The notes under the pieces: model-generated | Database searches by the model: none | The model's input: the letters and a program-made list of their open reading frames with translations, nothing else | Told to the model about the DNA's origin: nothing | Shown: one piece after another, positions 6,167 to 12,777 of the stretch | Numbering within the stretch: the stretch's first letter is position 1 | Layout of the letters: the number at the start of each line of letters is the position of its first letter | Program-made: the position numbers and the translations under genes | Source of the DNA: Flavobacteriia bacterium | GTDB lineage: Bacteria > Bacteroidota > Bacteroidia > Flavobacteriales > Flavobacteriaceae | Length of the DNA: 12,777 nucleotides | Reading direction: 5' to 3' | Assembly (NCBI GenBank): GCA_018500075.1 | Contig: JAHBAN010000001.1 | Span: forward strand, 1-12,777

Positions 6167-7165
6167 TTACATACCGCCGGCGGCCGCGAGCGGGCCTGTG
6201 TTGACGGCGTTTTCATAGGTATCAAGAGCGGCGTCAATGCTGCCGGCTTCCAGGAAGACGTCTGCGACACCTTTCATGAAGGTTGCCGCGTTGCCACCGA
6301 GCCAGGCTTGGCTGAGCTGCTCGTCCACAGTCGGGAACTTGAAGGTTGCGATGGTTTCCTTCGTCGCCTGCTCGTCCATGCCCGCATCTTTTGCGATCAC
6401 CGGGAGCATTTTGGCGTGATTGCCCTCATCGGCCCACATTGTATTGGCGTCGGCTGTGACTTTGAGGAACTTGGCAACAAGATCGCTGTTTTCGGCCACA
6501 AAGCCTGCCGAGGCAGATGTGACGTCAAACACGAGAATGCCGAGATCTGTCTTTTCGTCGCCTGTGAGCAGCACGTTGCCGTGCTCTAGCGCGCGGCGCA
6601 GCGAGCCGCCCCAGCCACAGAACATATCAACCGCGCCTTGGGCAATGGCAGCAGCGCCTTCTGGCGGGTTCATGTTGACGACTTCCATAGAGCCGACATC
6701 AACGCCGAAGTGGCTCATCTGTTTGAGGAAGCCGTAATGTGCGGCGGTGCCCAGCGGCACGGCGACTTTCTTGCCGGCCAGCTCGCCGGCGTTTGTTTTG
6801 TCGATCTCGAGGGCTTCGGCGACCACGCAGTTGTCATTGTCCGCATAGCTCACCGCCACGTCGAGGATCTGAAGGTCTTGACCACCTGATGTGGCGACAA
6901 CGAAGGGCGGAACGCCCTGGCTGACGGAGAGATGCACATCGCCCGAGGCCATGGCGGCGCTCATTTCTGTGCCCGATCCGAAGGCGCGCCAGTTGACCTT
7001 GACGCCCATTTCCGCGTCATAAGTTCCCATGACTTTTGCATATTCAAATGGCATCGGCCATTCCTGGAAGTAGGCGACCGTGATTTCGTCGAGTGCGGCG
7101 GCCTGGCTGCCTGCGAGCATCGCGGCGGCTGCGGCGGCAGACATGAGGGTTGATTTAAGTTTCAT
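6167..7165 (-). CDS. tauA: Taurine ABC transporter substrate-binding protein TauA
   Basis: A 332-residue periplasmic binding protein that captures taurine and delivers it to TauBC. A Sec signal peptide is clear: MKLKSTLMSAAAAAAMLAGS then QAAA, with cleavage predicted at about residue 24. The mature chain opens EITVAYFQEWPMPFEYAK, followed by the family pattern around FGSGTEMSAAMASGDV and later PLGTAAHYGFL and FCGWGG. Length is normal for the nitrate/sulfonate/taurine SBP family. The start at 7165 is preferred over 7198 because GGGAG lies ten bases upstream and the basic n-region then begins the protein. It is the first gene of tauABC, divergent from tpa. Taurine as substrate follows from that context and the family resemblance. 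Confidence 0.93.
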   Translation of the reverse strand: MKLKSTLMSAAAAAAMLAGSQAAALDEITVAYFQEWPMPFEYAKVMGTYDAEMGVKVNWRAFGSGTEMSAAMASGDVHLSVSQGVPPFVVATSGGQDLQILDVAVSYADNDNCVVAEALEIDKTNAGELAGKKVAVPLGTAAHYGFLKQMSHFGVDVGSMEVVNMNPPEGAAAIAQGAVDMFCGWGGSLRRALEHGNVLLTGDEKTDLGILVFDVTSASAGFVAENSDLVAKFLKVTADANTMWADEGNHAKMLPVIAKDAGMDEQATKETIATFKFPTVDEQLSQAWLGGNAATFMKGVADVFLEAGSIDAALDTYENAVNTGPLAAAGGM

Positions 7166-7429
7166 AGGGTAGCTCCCGTTGTTGGTTACACGCCTCAAGA
7201 GGCGCAGCTCACCAGTTTGTCTGGTTTTGAGCCTTCTACGGGCCGCGCGGATGGCACGGGCCTCGCTGTCTTGACATGAGGGCGCAAATGCTGATTCCGA
7301 TCAACGGTTAATTTGTGGAATAGGCTATAGTTTTTGGTTTTGTGAAAAGCCGATTTGGCAGGGGTGATGCGATTTTGGCCAGTAATTATTGGTTCGGGGC
7401 GAAAAATTCGCTTTGAGAGAGTGGCTGTA

Positions 7430-7462
7430 TTGGTCTTATATGACCGAAAGGACTGGCCCTAT
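7430..7462 (+). promoter_or_regulatory. Candidate TauR (MocR-type) operator, direct repeat
   Basis: TTGGTCTTAT (7430-7439) and CTGGCCCTAT (7453-7462) are direct repeats 23 bases apart, about two helical turns, and every difference between them is a C/T exchange. As I recall, the Rhodobacter capsulatus TauR box is a direct repeat of CTGGACYTAA next to the tpa promoter; these copies match it at 7 and 8 of 10 positions. The position, 103-135 bases upstream of the tpa start, suits an activator overlapping a -35 region. Confidence 0.5.
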
Positions 7463-7487
7463 CAGACTCGGGCAAAATAGCGCTTTG

Positions 7488-7510
7488 CTGATCAGAAGAA
7501 TTTGATCAAA
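7488..7510. repeat. Paired TGATCA palindromes in the tpa leader
   Basis: CTGATCAG (7488-7495) and TTTGATCAAA (7501-7510) are perfect palindromes whose centres are 14 bases apart. They lie between the candidate operator and the tpa ribosome-binding site. They may be a regulator site or chance; nothing in the sequence decides. Confidence 0.3.
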
Positions 7511-7564
7511 ACCTGACCGCGCGCGGACCTGGCTTGCGCGGTGTTTAAATGGAGGCTTCGGACC

Positions 7565-8953
7565 ATGGACGGCAATCTTTCTGCAAATGATATCAGCCAT
7601 ATTGTTGACGCGGACCGCGCGCACGTCTGGCATCACTTGACCCAACACAAGCCGTTCGAGGCCGGCGAGCCGCGCATCATCATTGAAGGCAAGGGGATGC
7701 GGGTCTGGGACCAGAAGGGCAAAGAGTATCTTGACGCCGTATCGGGCGGGGTCTGGACGGTCAATGTCGGCTACGGGCGCGAGAGCATTGCCAATGCGGT
7801 GCGCGACCAGCTTGTCAAACTGCCGTATTTTGCCGGCTCCGCAGGATCGGTTCCCGGGGCTTTGTTTGCGGAAAAGCTGATCAGCAAAATGCCGGGTATG
7901 AGCCGCGTCTACCAGACGAATTCGGGGTCTGAGGCCAATGAAAAGGCCTTCAAGATGGTGCGCCAGATCAGCCACAAGCGGTATGGCGGCAAGAAATACA
8001 AAATTCTGTATCGCGACCGGGACTATCACGGCTCGACTTTGGCCACCATGTCGGCGGGCGGGCAAGACGAGCGCAACGCCCAATACGGCCCCTTCGCGCC
8101 CGGATTTGTGCGGGTGCCGCATTGTATGGAGTATCGCGCGCAGTGGGACCTCACCGGCGAGGCCTATGCCGCGGCGAGCGTGAAGGCGATCGAGGAGGTG
8201 ATCTTGGCGGAAGGTGCCGACACCATCGGCGCGCTCTGCCTTGAGCCTGTGACAGCGGGCGGCGGGGTGATCCCTGCGCCGGAAGGGTATTGGCCGCTGA
8301 TTGGCGAGCTGTGCCGCAAATATGACATCCTGCTGCACATCGACGAAGTGGTCTGTGGTGTGGGCCGCACGGGGACCGAGTGGTTTGGCTATCAGCACTA
8401 CGGTATCGAGCCTGATTTTGTGACCATGGCCAAGGGTGTGGCCTCGGGCTATGCCGCGATTGCCTGCTGTGTGACAAACGAGCGGGTGTTTGAGATGTTC
8501 AAGGATGATACAACCGATCCGCTGAACTATTTCCGCGATATTTCGACCTTTGGTGGCTGCACGGCGGGGCCGGCGGCGGCGCTGGAGTGTTTCCGTATCA
8601 TCGAAGACGAGGGCTTGCTTGAGAACACCACAAAGATGGGGGCGCGACTGGTTGCGAACCTGTGGGAGCTTGGCGAGCATCACAAAGTCATTGGCGATGT
8701 GCGCGGGCTGGGCCTGTTCTGCGGGGCGGAACTTGTGGCTGACCGGGCCAGCAAGGAGCCTGTGGACGAGAAGCTTGTGGCGCAGGTTGTGGCGGAATGT
8801 GGCGCGATGGGCGTGATCATCGGCGCGACCAACCGCTCGATTCCGGGCTTTAACAACACGCTCTGTTTCTCGCCCGCTTTGATTTCAACGCCAGATGATA
8901 TCGACCACATCACCGAGACTGTCGGCAAGGCTCTGGGCAAGGTCTTTGGCTGA
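7565..8953 (+). CDS. tpa: Taurine:pyruvate aminotransferase
   Basis: A 462-residue class III (omega) PLP aminotransferase that moves the amino group of taurine to pyruvate, giving sulfoacetaldehyde and L-alanine. It resembles the Tpa of Paracoccus and other Rhodobacterales from end to end. Visible motifs: TNSGSEANEKAFK for the cofactor phosphate, RDYHGSTLATMS, the LHIDEVVCGVGRTG segment whose aspartate contacts the PLP nitrogen, and FVTMAKGVASGYA with Lys290 as the Schiff-base lysine. The start at 7565 follows GGAGG (7551-7555) at a good distance, whereas the in-frame ATG at 7541 has none. The neighbouring taurine transporter supports taurine as substrate over beta-alanine or GABA. Sulfoacetaldehyde must be processed by an Xsc encoded elsewhere. 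Confidence 0.94.
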   Translation: MDGNLSANDISHIVDADRAHVWHHLTQHKPFEAGEPRIIIEGKGMRVWDQKGKEYLDAVSGGVWTVNVGYGRESIANAVRDQLVKLPYFAGSAGSVPGALFAEKLISKMPGMSRVYQTNSGSEANEKAFKMVRQISHKRYGGKKYKILYRDRDYHGSTLATMSAGGQDERNAQYGPFAPGFVRVPHCMEYRAQWDLTGEAYAAASVKAIEEVILAEGADTIGALCLEPVTAGGGVIPAPEGYWPLIGELCRKYDILLHIDEVVCGVGRTGTEWFGYQHYGIEPDFVTMAKGVASGYAAIACCVTNERVFEMFKDDTTDPLNYFRDISTFGGCTAGPAAALECFRIIEDEGLLENTTKMGARLVANLWELGEHHKVIGDVRGLGLFCGAELVADRASKEPVDEKLVAQVVAECGAMGVIIGATNRSIPGFNNTLCFSPALISTPDDIDHITETVGKALGKVFG

Positions 8954-8966
8954 GCGTGTCAACCGG

Positions 8967-9635
8967 ATGGGCCAGCCGATTGGCTGGCCTGTCACAACCG
9001 AATTGCCACGGCCAAGGCCGCAGAGGACACGGCTTGAGGGGCGGTTTTGCGCTTTGGTGCCGCTGGATGTTGCGGCGCATGGCGAGGAGCTTTGGCAGGC
9101 GTTTTCGCGCGATCCTTCCGGGGCGAGCTGGACCTATCTGCCGATCGGGCCTTATGACACCAAGGCGGAGTTCCTTGCGTTTTTGCAAGCTGCCCAGAGC
9201 AGTGAGGACCCGCTGTATTATACGGTTCTGAACGCGCAGGGCCGCGCTTTGGGCCATGCGACCTATCTCAGGATTGACCCCGCGCATGGGGTGATTGAAG
9301 TCGGGTTTATCCATTTTTCCCCTGAAATGCAGCGCACGCCCGTGAGCACCGAGGCGATGTATCTGATGATGTCTTATGTGTTTGAGACGCTCGGCTACCG
9401 GCGCTACGAGTGGAAATGTGATGCGCTCAATGCGCCCTCGATCGCTGCGGCGAAGCGGATTGGCTTTCGCTTTGAGGGCGTGTTTCGACAGGCGACGACC
9501 TATAAGGGGCGCAATCGGGATACGGCCTGGCTCTCTGTGATTGACAGCGAGTGGCCGGCATTGAAGGCTCGGTTCGAGCTTTGGCTTGCGGCGGAGAATT
9601 TTGACGCGGCGGGCCGGCAGAAGCGCTCTTTGTAA
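8967..9635 (+). CDS. GNAT family N-acetyltransferase (RimJ/RimL type)
   Basis: A 222-residue acetyltransferase that should use acetyl-CoA to acetylate an amine; the substrate is unknown. The central part shows the GNAT fold: YYTVLNAQGRALGHATYLRI strands (85-103), VIEVGFIHFSPEMQRTPVSTEAMYLMM (109-135) carrying the CoA-binding turn and helix, and YEWKCDALNAPSIAAAKRIGFRFEG (147-171), the typical late GNAT motif. FRQATTYKGRNRDTAW follows, as in a widespread alphaproteobacterial subfamily. The start at 8967 is 14 bases after the tpa stop, so the two are probably cotranscribed; its ribosome-binding site is weak. An ATG at 8895 would lie inside tpa and add residues of no clear meaning. A link to taurine is only positional. 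Confidence 0.87.
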   Translation: MGQPIGWPVTTELPRPRPQRTRLEGRFCALVPLDVAAHGEELWQAFSRDPSGASWTYLPIGPYDTKAEFLAFLQAAQSSEDPLYYTVLNAQGRALGHATYLRIDPAHGVIEVGFIHFSPEMQRTPVSTEAMYLMMSYVFETLGYRRYEWKCDALNAPSIAAAKRIGFRFEGVFRQATTYKGRNRDTAWLSVIDSEWPALKARFELWLAAENFDAAGRQKRSL

Positions 9636-9681
9636 GGCGGCTTTCAGGGTCGGAGTTTCGCTGCGCGACCCCCCGACCAAG

Positions 9682-9729
9682 GCGGGGGGCTAGCCCCCCG
9701 CACCCCCCAGGATATTTGTGGAAAGAGGA
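9682..9729 (+). repeat. Dispersed hairpin-plus-tail repeat, copy B
   Basis: A perfect 20-base GC palindrome (9682-9701) is followed after two bases by a C-run and the tail CCCCCAGGATATTT (9704-9717), one variable base, and TGGAAAGAGGA (9719-9729). The tail differs from copy A at one of 26 positions. It lies between the convergent GNAT and ilvD genes, 14 bases past the ilvD stop, the same place relative to a minus-strand gene as copy A. The palindrome could act as a bidirectional 3' barrier, although no U-tract is present. Confidence 0.85.
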
Positions 9730-9743
9730 TGCAGGGATCTGCT

Positions 9744-11573
9744 TTAGAGTTGGCGCACGGCGCCTTTGGCAGCGCTTGTGGTCAGGGCCGCATAGGCTTT
9801 GAGCGCCGTTGTCACCTTGCGTTTGCGCGGGGTGGCGGGCTGCCAGCCTTTGGCATCCTGGGCGGCGCGGCGGCTGGCGAGTGTGGCTTCGTCGACCGCG
9901 AGGTTGATGGTCCGGTCGGGAATGTTGATTTCGATCAGGTCGCCTTGCTTAACGAGGCCGATCAGGCCGCCTTCGGCGGCTTCGGGGGAGACATGGCCGA
10001 TGGAGAGGCCGGATGTGCCGCCCGAAAAGCGGCCATCGGTGAGCAGGGCGCAGGCCGCGCCGAGGCCTTTGGATTTGAGGTAGCTTGTCGGGTAGAGCAT
10101 TTCCTGCATCCCCGGACCGCCGCGCGGGCCTTCGTAGCGGATGATCACCACATCGCCGGCCTTGACCTTGCCGGTGAGAATGTCGCTGACGGCCTGATCC
10201 TGGCTTTCGCAGACATAGGCGGGGCCGGAGAATTTGAGGATGCTGTCATCGACCCCTGCGGTTTTGACGATACAGCCCTTTTCGGCGAGGTTGCCAAAGA
10301 GCACGGCGAGGCCGCCGTCCTGGCTGAAGGCGTGGTCTTTGCTGCGGATGACGCCTGCGGTGCGGTCCAGGTCAAGCTCGGGGTAGCGGCGGCTTTGGGA
10401 GAAGGCGACCTGTGTGGGCACACCCCCCGGCGCGGCGCGATAGAATGCGTGCACGGCCTCGTCTGTGCTTTGGGCGACATCGTATTTGGCCAGCGCCTCG
10501 GCCATTGTGGGGGAGTGCACTGTGGGCAGGTCGCGGTGGATCAGCCCGGCGCGGTCCAGCTCGCCCAGAATGGCCATGATGCCGCCGGCGCGGTGGACGT
10601 CTTCCATATGGACATCGGATTTGGCGGGGGCGACTTTGCAGAGGCAGGGGACATTGCGGCTGAGCCGGTCGATATCCTGCATGGTGAAGTCGATTTCGCC
10701 TTCATGGGCGGCGGCGAGCAGGTGGAGCACCGTGTTTGTCGAGCCGCCCATGGAGATGTCGAGCGTCATGGCATTCTCAAAGGCCTTGAAGCTGGCAATG
10801 TTGCGCGGCAGGACGGACGGGTCATTGCCCTCATAGAAGCGCTTGCACAGATCAACGACGCGGTGGCCGGCCTCGCGAAACAGCGCCTCGCGGTCGGCGT
10901 GGGTGGCCAGCACCGAGCCATTGCCGGGGAGCGAGAGGCCGAGGGCTTCTGTAAGGCAGTTCATCGAATTGGCGGTGAACATACCCGAGCAGGAGCCGCA
11001 GGTCGGGCAGGCCGAGCGTTCGATGGCGTCGACCTGTTCGTCGGACATATTTTCATCGGCGGCGGCGACCATGGCGTCGACCAGATCGATCGCCTTCTCT
11101 TCGCCGTCCCAGACGACTTTGCCCGCTTCCATCGGGCCGCCGGAGACGAAGACACAGGGGATATTGAGGCGCATGGCGGCCATGAGCATTCCCGGCGTGA
11201 TCTTGTCGCAGTTGGAGATACAGACCATGGCATCGGCGCAATGGGCGTTGACCATATATTCGGTGCTGTCGGCGATGATTTCGCGGCTGGGCAGGGAGTA
11301 AAGCATTCCGTCATGGCCCATGGCGATCCCGTCGTCGACGGCGATTGTGTTGAATTCCTTGGCGACGCCGCCGGCCTTTTCGACTTCGCGGGCGACGAGC
11401 TGGCCGAGATCTTTCAGGTGGACATGGCCGGGGACAAACTGGGTGAAGGAGTTGACGATGGCGACAATGGGCTTGCCGAAATCATCGTCTTTCATGCCGG
11501 TGGCGCGCCAGAGGCCGCGGGCGCCGGCCATGTTGCGGCCATGGGTGCTTGTGCGTGAGCGAAGGACGGGCAT
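9744..11573 (-). CDS. ilvD: Dihydroxy-acid dehydratase
   Basis: A 609-residue enzyme of valine, leucine and isoleucine synthesis that dehydrates 2,3-dihydroxy-3-methylbutanoate (or the methylpentanoate analogue) to the 2-keto acid. It is collinear with the long E. coli-type IlvD (about 616 residues). It opens with RSRTSTHGRNMAGARGLWRA. Iron-sulfur cysteines are seen in SNCDK (Cys122) and TCGSC (Cys195). The metal-site DDG lies at 80-82 and Lys124 follows the first cysteine. The C-terminal SGGTSGLSIGHVSPEA carries the catalytic serine. The start at 11573 has AGGAG seven bases upstream; the frame stays open to 11750, but that extension lacks family residues. The gene is divergent from dapD. Whether its cluster is [2Fe-2S] or [4Fe-4S] cannot be read from the sequence. 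Confidence 0.97.
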   Translation of the reverse strand: MPVLRSRTSTHGRNMAGARGLWRATGMKDDDFGKPIVAIVNSFTQFVPGHVHLKDLGQLVAREVEKAGGVAKEFNTIAVDDGIAMGHDGMLYSLPSREIIADSTEYMVNAHCADAMVCISNCDKITPGMLMAAMRLNIPCVFVSGGPMEAGKVVWDGEEKAIDLVDAMVAAADENMSDEQVDAIERSACPTCGSCSGMFTANSMNCLTEALGLSLPGNGSVLATHADREALFREAGHRVVDLCKRFYEGNDPSVLPRNIASFKAFENAMTLDISMGGSTNTVLHLLAAAHEGEIDFTMQDIDRLSRNVPCLCKVAPAKSDVHMEDVHRAGGIMAILGELDRAGLIHRDLPTVHSPTMAEALAKYDVAQSTDEAVHAFYRAAPGGVPTQVAFSQSRRYPELDLDRTAGVIRSKDHAFSQDGGLAVLFGNLAEKGCIVKTAGVDDSILKFSGPAYVCESQDQAVSDILTGKVKAGDVVIIRYEGPRGGPGMQEMLYPTSYLKSKGLGAACALLTDGRFSGGTSGLSIGHVSPEAAEGGLIGLVKQGDLIEINIPDRTINLAVDEATLASRRAAQDAKGWQPATPRKRKVTTALKAYAALTTSAAKGAVRQL

Positions 11574-11710
11574 GAGAGATCTCCTAAAATATCTGGGAGG
11601 CAATGTGCATAGGAACGCGCGGAAGGCAAGTGGCGCGCTGCATTGCGTGAGGCCGCGAAGGCGGCTAAAGGGATGCGTGACACGGCAACACAGAATCTTG
11701 GGAGACAGAT

Positions 11711-12538
11711 ATGTCAAACGCACAGCTTGAAGCAGCGATTGAAGCGGCATGGGAGGCGCGCGACACGATCACGCCCGCCACAACGGGAGAGGCCCGTGAG
11801 GCGATTGAGGATACGCTTGCGGCGCTCGACAGCGGCAAGCTGCGGGTGGCGGAAAAACAGGCTGACAACAGCTGGTTTGTCAACCAATGGGCCAAGAAAG
11901 CTGTGCTTTTGGGCTTTCGGATCAAGGATATGGAGATTCAGGACGGCGGGCCGCAGGCCGGCGGCTGGTGGGATAAGGTCGACAGCAAGTTTGTCGGCTG
12001 GAGCGCCAAGGACTGGCAAGCCGCTGGCTTTCGCGCCGTGCCCAACTGTGTTGTGAGGAAGTCGGCCTATATCGCCCCTGGCGTTGTTTTGATGCCGTCT
12101 TTTGTGAACATCGGCGCCTATGTGGACAGTGGCACGATGGTAGACACATGGGCGACTGTCGGCTCCTGCGCGCAGATCGGCAAGAATGTGCACCTCAGCG
12201 GCGGTGTGGGCATTGGCGGCGTGCTTGAGCCGATGCAGGCCGGGCCGACCATTATTGAGGACAATTGCTTTATCGGGGCGCGCTCTGAAGTTGTGGAAGG
12301 CTGTATTGTGCGCGAGGGCTCTGTGCTGGGCATGGGGGTATTTATCGGGCAGTCCACCAAGATTGTCGATCGTGAGACCGGCGAAGTGATGTATGGCGAA
12401 GTGCCGGCTGGCTCTGTTGTTGTGGCGGGCTCGATGCCGAGCAAGAACGGTGTGAACCTATACTGCGCCGTGATTGTGAAGCGGGTGGATGAGCGCACGC
12501 GCTCCAAGACCTCGATCAACGAGCTTTTGCGGGACTGA
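11711..12538 (+). CDS. dapD: Tetrahydrodipicolinate N-succinyltransferase
   Basis: A 275-residue enzyme that transfers succinyl from succinyl-CoA to tetrahydrodipicolinate, a step of the diaminopimelate and lysine pathway needed for peptidoglycan. Length matches E. coli DapD (274). Residues 1-100 form the helical substrate-binding domain, with NSWFVNQWAKKAVLLGFRI near 53-71. From about residue 110 hexapeptide repeats build the left-handed beta helix (VVRKSAYIAPGVVLMPSFVN, IGAYVDSGTMVD, TWATVGSCAQIGKNVHLSGG). The family stretch GGVGIGGVLEP is intact, and SMPSKNGVNLYCAVIVKRVD ends the catalytic part. GGGAG about eight bases before the ATG supports the start. A terminator follows 28 bases after the stop, so it is probably transcribed alone. 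Confidence 0.97.
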   Translation: MSNAQLEAAIEAAWEARDTITPATTGEAREAIEDTLAALDSGKLRVAEKQADNSWFVNQWAKKAVLLGFRIKDMEIQDGGPQAGGWWDKVDSKFVGWSAKDWQAAGFRAVPNCVVRKSAYIAPGVVLMPSFVNIGAYVDSGTMVDTWATVGSCAQIGKNVHLSGGVGIGGVLEPMQAGPTIIEDNCFIGARSEVVEGCIVREGSVLGMGVFIGQSTKIVDRETGEVMYGEVPAGSVVVAGSMPSKNGVNLYCAVIVKRVDERTRSKTSINELLRD

Positions 12539-12563
12539 GCCTTTTTATCAGCGGATGATTTTG

Positions 12564-12592
12564 AAGCGCGGCGACGGAAGTTGCCGCGTTTT
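12564..12592 (+). terminator. Intrinsic terminator of dapD
   Basis: CGCGGCGAC (12567-12575) pairs with GTTGCCGCG (12580-12588), nine pairs with one G-U, around a GGAA tetraloop of the GNRA type. Four T residues follow, and a further TTT comes soon after. Flanking AA and TT can extend the stem. It starts about 28 bases past the dapD stop. Confidence 0.85.
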
Positions 12593-12620
12593 GCGTTTGA
12601 TCCTTGAGACGGGAGAAAAC

Positions 12621-12695
12621 GTGATGATGAGATCGGTTATTCTGGTTGCGGCGATGGGGCTTGTGATGTGGTTGCAGGCCACGGGAGGGGCTTGA
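12621..12695 (+). CDS. Possible 24-residue hydrophobic membrane peptide
   Basis: A tiny ORF starts at GTG 12621 (or ATG 12624/12627), with GGGAG (12611-12615) at a correct distance upstream. It encodes a chain that is almost entirely one hydrophobic helix: RSVILVAAMGLVMWLQ, then ATGGA and a TGA stop. It lies just after the dapD terminator and would need its own promoter, which I do not see clearly. I do not recognise it. It could be a real single-span small protein, the surviving signal-like start of a decayed gene, or chance. Confidence 0.35.
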   Translation: MMMRSVILVAAMGLVMWLQATGGA

Positions 12696-12759
12696 GGCGG
12701 CTGGTTTGGAAGCCGGCTCGGGGCCGATAGCGTGACGGACGGTGCGGCGGAGCGGTGAG

Positions 12760-12777
12760 CGGGGGGTGGCCCCCGAC
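12760..12777 (+). repeat. Probable start of a third dispersed repeat copy, cut by the window
   Basis: A GC palindrome (CGGGGG at 12760-12765, CCCCCG at 12770-12775) resembles the hairpin part of copies A and B and has the same orientation. The diagnostic tail would lie beyond the window, so the assignment rests on the hairpin alone. Confidence 0.4.

Larger units (their letters stand above)
7166..7564. promoter_or_regulatory. Divergent tauA-tpa control region
   Basis: This 399-base gap without a gene must hold promoters for both tauABC (leftward) and tpa (rightward). It is more AT-rich than its surroundings between about 7290 and 7510. A TauR-box-like direct repeat lies at 7430-7462, and two TGATCA palindromes at 7488-7510. 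A perfect TTGACA at 7271-7276 has no convincing -10 partner. For tauA, TTCACA and TATTCC spaced 18 bases apart on the minus strand (near 7316-7345) is a weak promoter candidate. I see no small ORF with a good ribosome-binding site. Confidence 0.7.

Noticed and set aside
7271..7276. Perfect TTGACA as the tpa -35 box
   Set aside because: No -10-like sequence lies 16-18 bases downstream (ATTCCG only), and it is nearly 290 bases from the tpa start.
7436..8683. Open frame of 415 codons on the minus strand, opposite tpa
   Set aside because: Its composition (many Arg/His) is that of a shadow frame, it covers the tpa promoter, and the strand is explained by tpa.
8895..8966. Earlier ATG for the GNAT gene
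   Set aside because: It lies inside tpa, and the added residues do not resemble the family; 8967 begins with the MGQPIGWPV opening I recall from this subfamily.
9729..11558. Open frame of 609 codons on the plus strand, opposite ilvD
   Set aside because: It mirrors ilvD almost exactly, is rich in Gly/Ala/Asp as expected from the reverse of GC-rich codons, has no recognisable domain and no good ribosome-binding site. ilvD on the other strand is unmistakable.
11574..11710. Promoters between ilvD and dapD
   Set aside because: TTGCGT (11643-11648) with TAAAGG 17 bases later could serve dapD, but the -10 match is too poor to call.
1..12777. Defence system, prophage, integrative element or CRISPR
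   Set aside because: No integrase, transposase, nuclease or spaced direct repeats are seen, and nearly every gene has an ordinary metabolic or transport assignment.

Overview
The window looks like a chromosomal segment from a marine alphaproteobacterium of the Rhodobacterales (Roseobacter/Rhodobacteraceae type). This rests on GC-rich coding DNA, a taurine uptake locus beside taurine:pyruvate aminotransferase, a Rhizobium-type (class 3) asparaginase, an IalB-like secreted protein, and the style of IlvD and DapD. It is mostly ordinary, densely packed housekeeping and nutrient-scavenging DNA. I see no phage, transposase, CRISPR array, tRNA or rRNA.

Layout. Positions 24-221 hold an FMN riboswitch on the minus strand, controlling a gene that leaves the window at the left edge. 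A GC-rich hairpin plus conserved tail (about 303-356) follows, belonging to a dispersed repeat family. Next is a minus-strand asparaginase (369-1367), divergent from a small secreted IalB-family protein (1535-2065) that ends in a clear intrinsic terminator. Converging on it is a two-gene minus-strand unit: glycerate 2-kinase (2632-3876), overlapped by a small P-loop kinase-like protein (2120-2635). A strong hairpin separates this unit from the tauABC taurine ABC transporter (7165 down to 3964). Divergent from tauA is taurine:pyruvate aminotransferase (7565-8953), followed closely by a GNAT acetyltransferase (8967-9635). A second repeat copy sits between the GNAT gene and minus-strand ilvD (9744-11573). 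Divergent from ilvD is dapD (11711-12538) with an intrinsic terminator, then a possible 24-residue membrane peptide and what looks like the start of a third repeat copy at the right edge.

How the genes work together. TauA binds taurine in the periplasm, TauB and TauC import it, and Tpa moves its amino group to pyruvate, giving sulfoacetaldehyde and alanine. The remaining parts of the pathway (sulfoacetaldehyde acetyltransferase Xsc, alanine dehydrogenase, the TauR regulator) are not in the window. A direct repeat in the tauA-tpa gap resembles the TauR box I recall from Rhodobacter capsulatus. The other genes are single-step functions: asparagine hydrolysis, glycerate phosphorylation, branched-chain amino acid synthesis (IlvD) and lysine/diaminopimelate synthesis (DapD).

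Most worth a second look: the FMN riboswitch whose closing helix ends directly at an ATG and whose variable arm is a palindrome resembling a known small dispersed element; a TauC permease with an extra N-terminal membrane segment and a periplasmic insert of about 125 residues; the dispersed hairpin-plus-tail repeat; a possible leaderless promoter for the glycerate kinase; and the tiny ORF after dapD.
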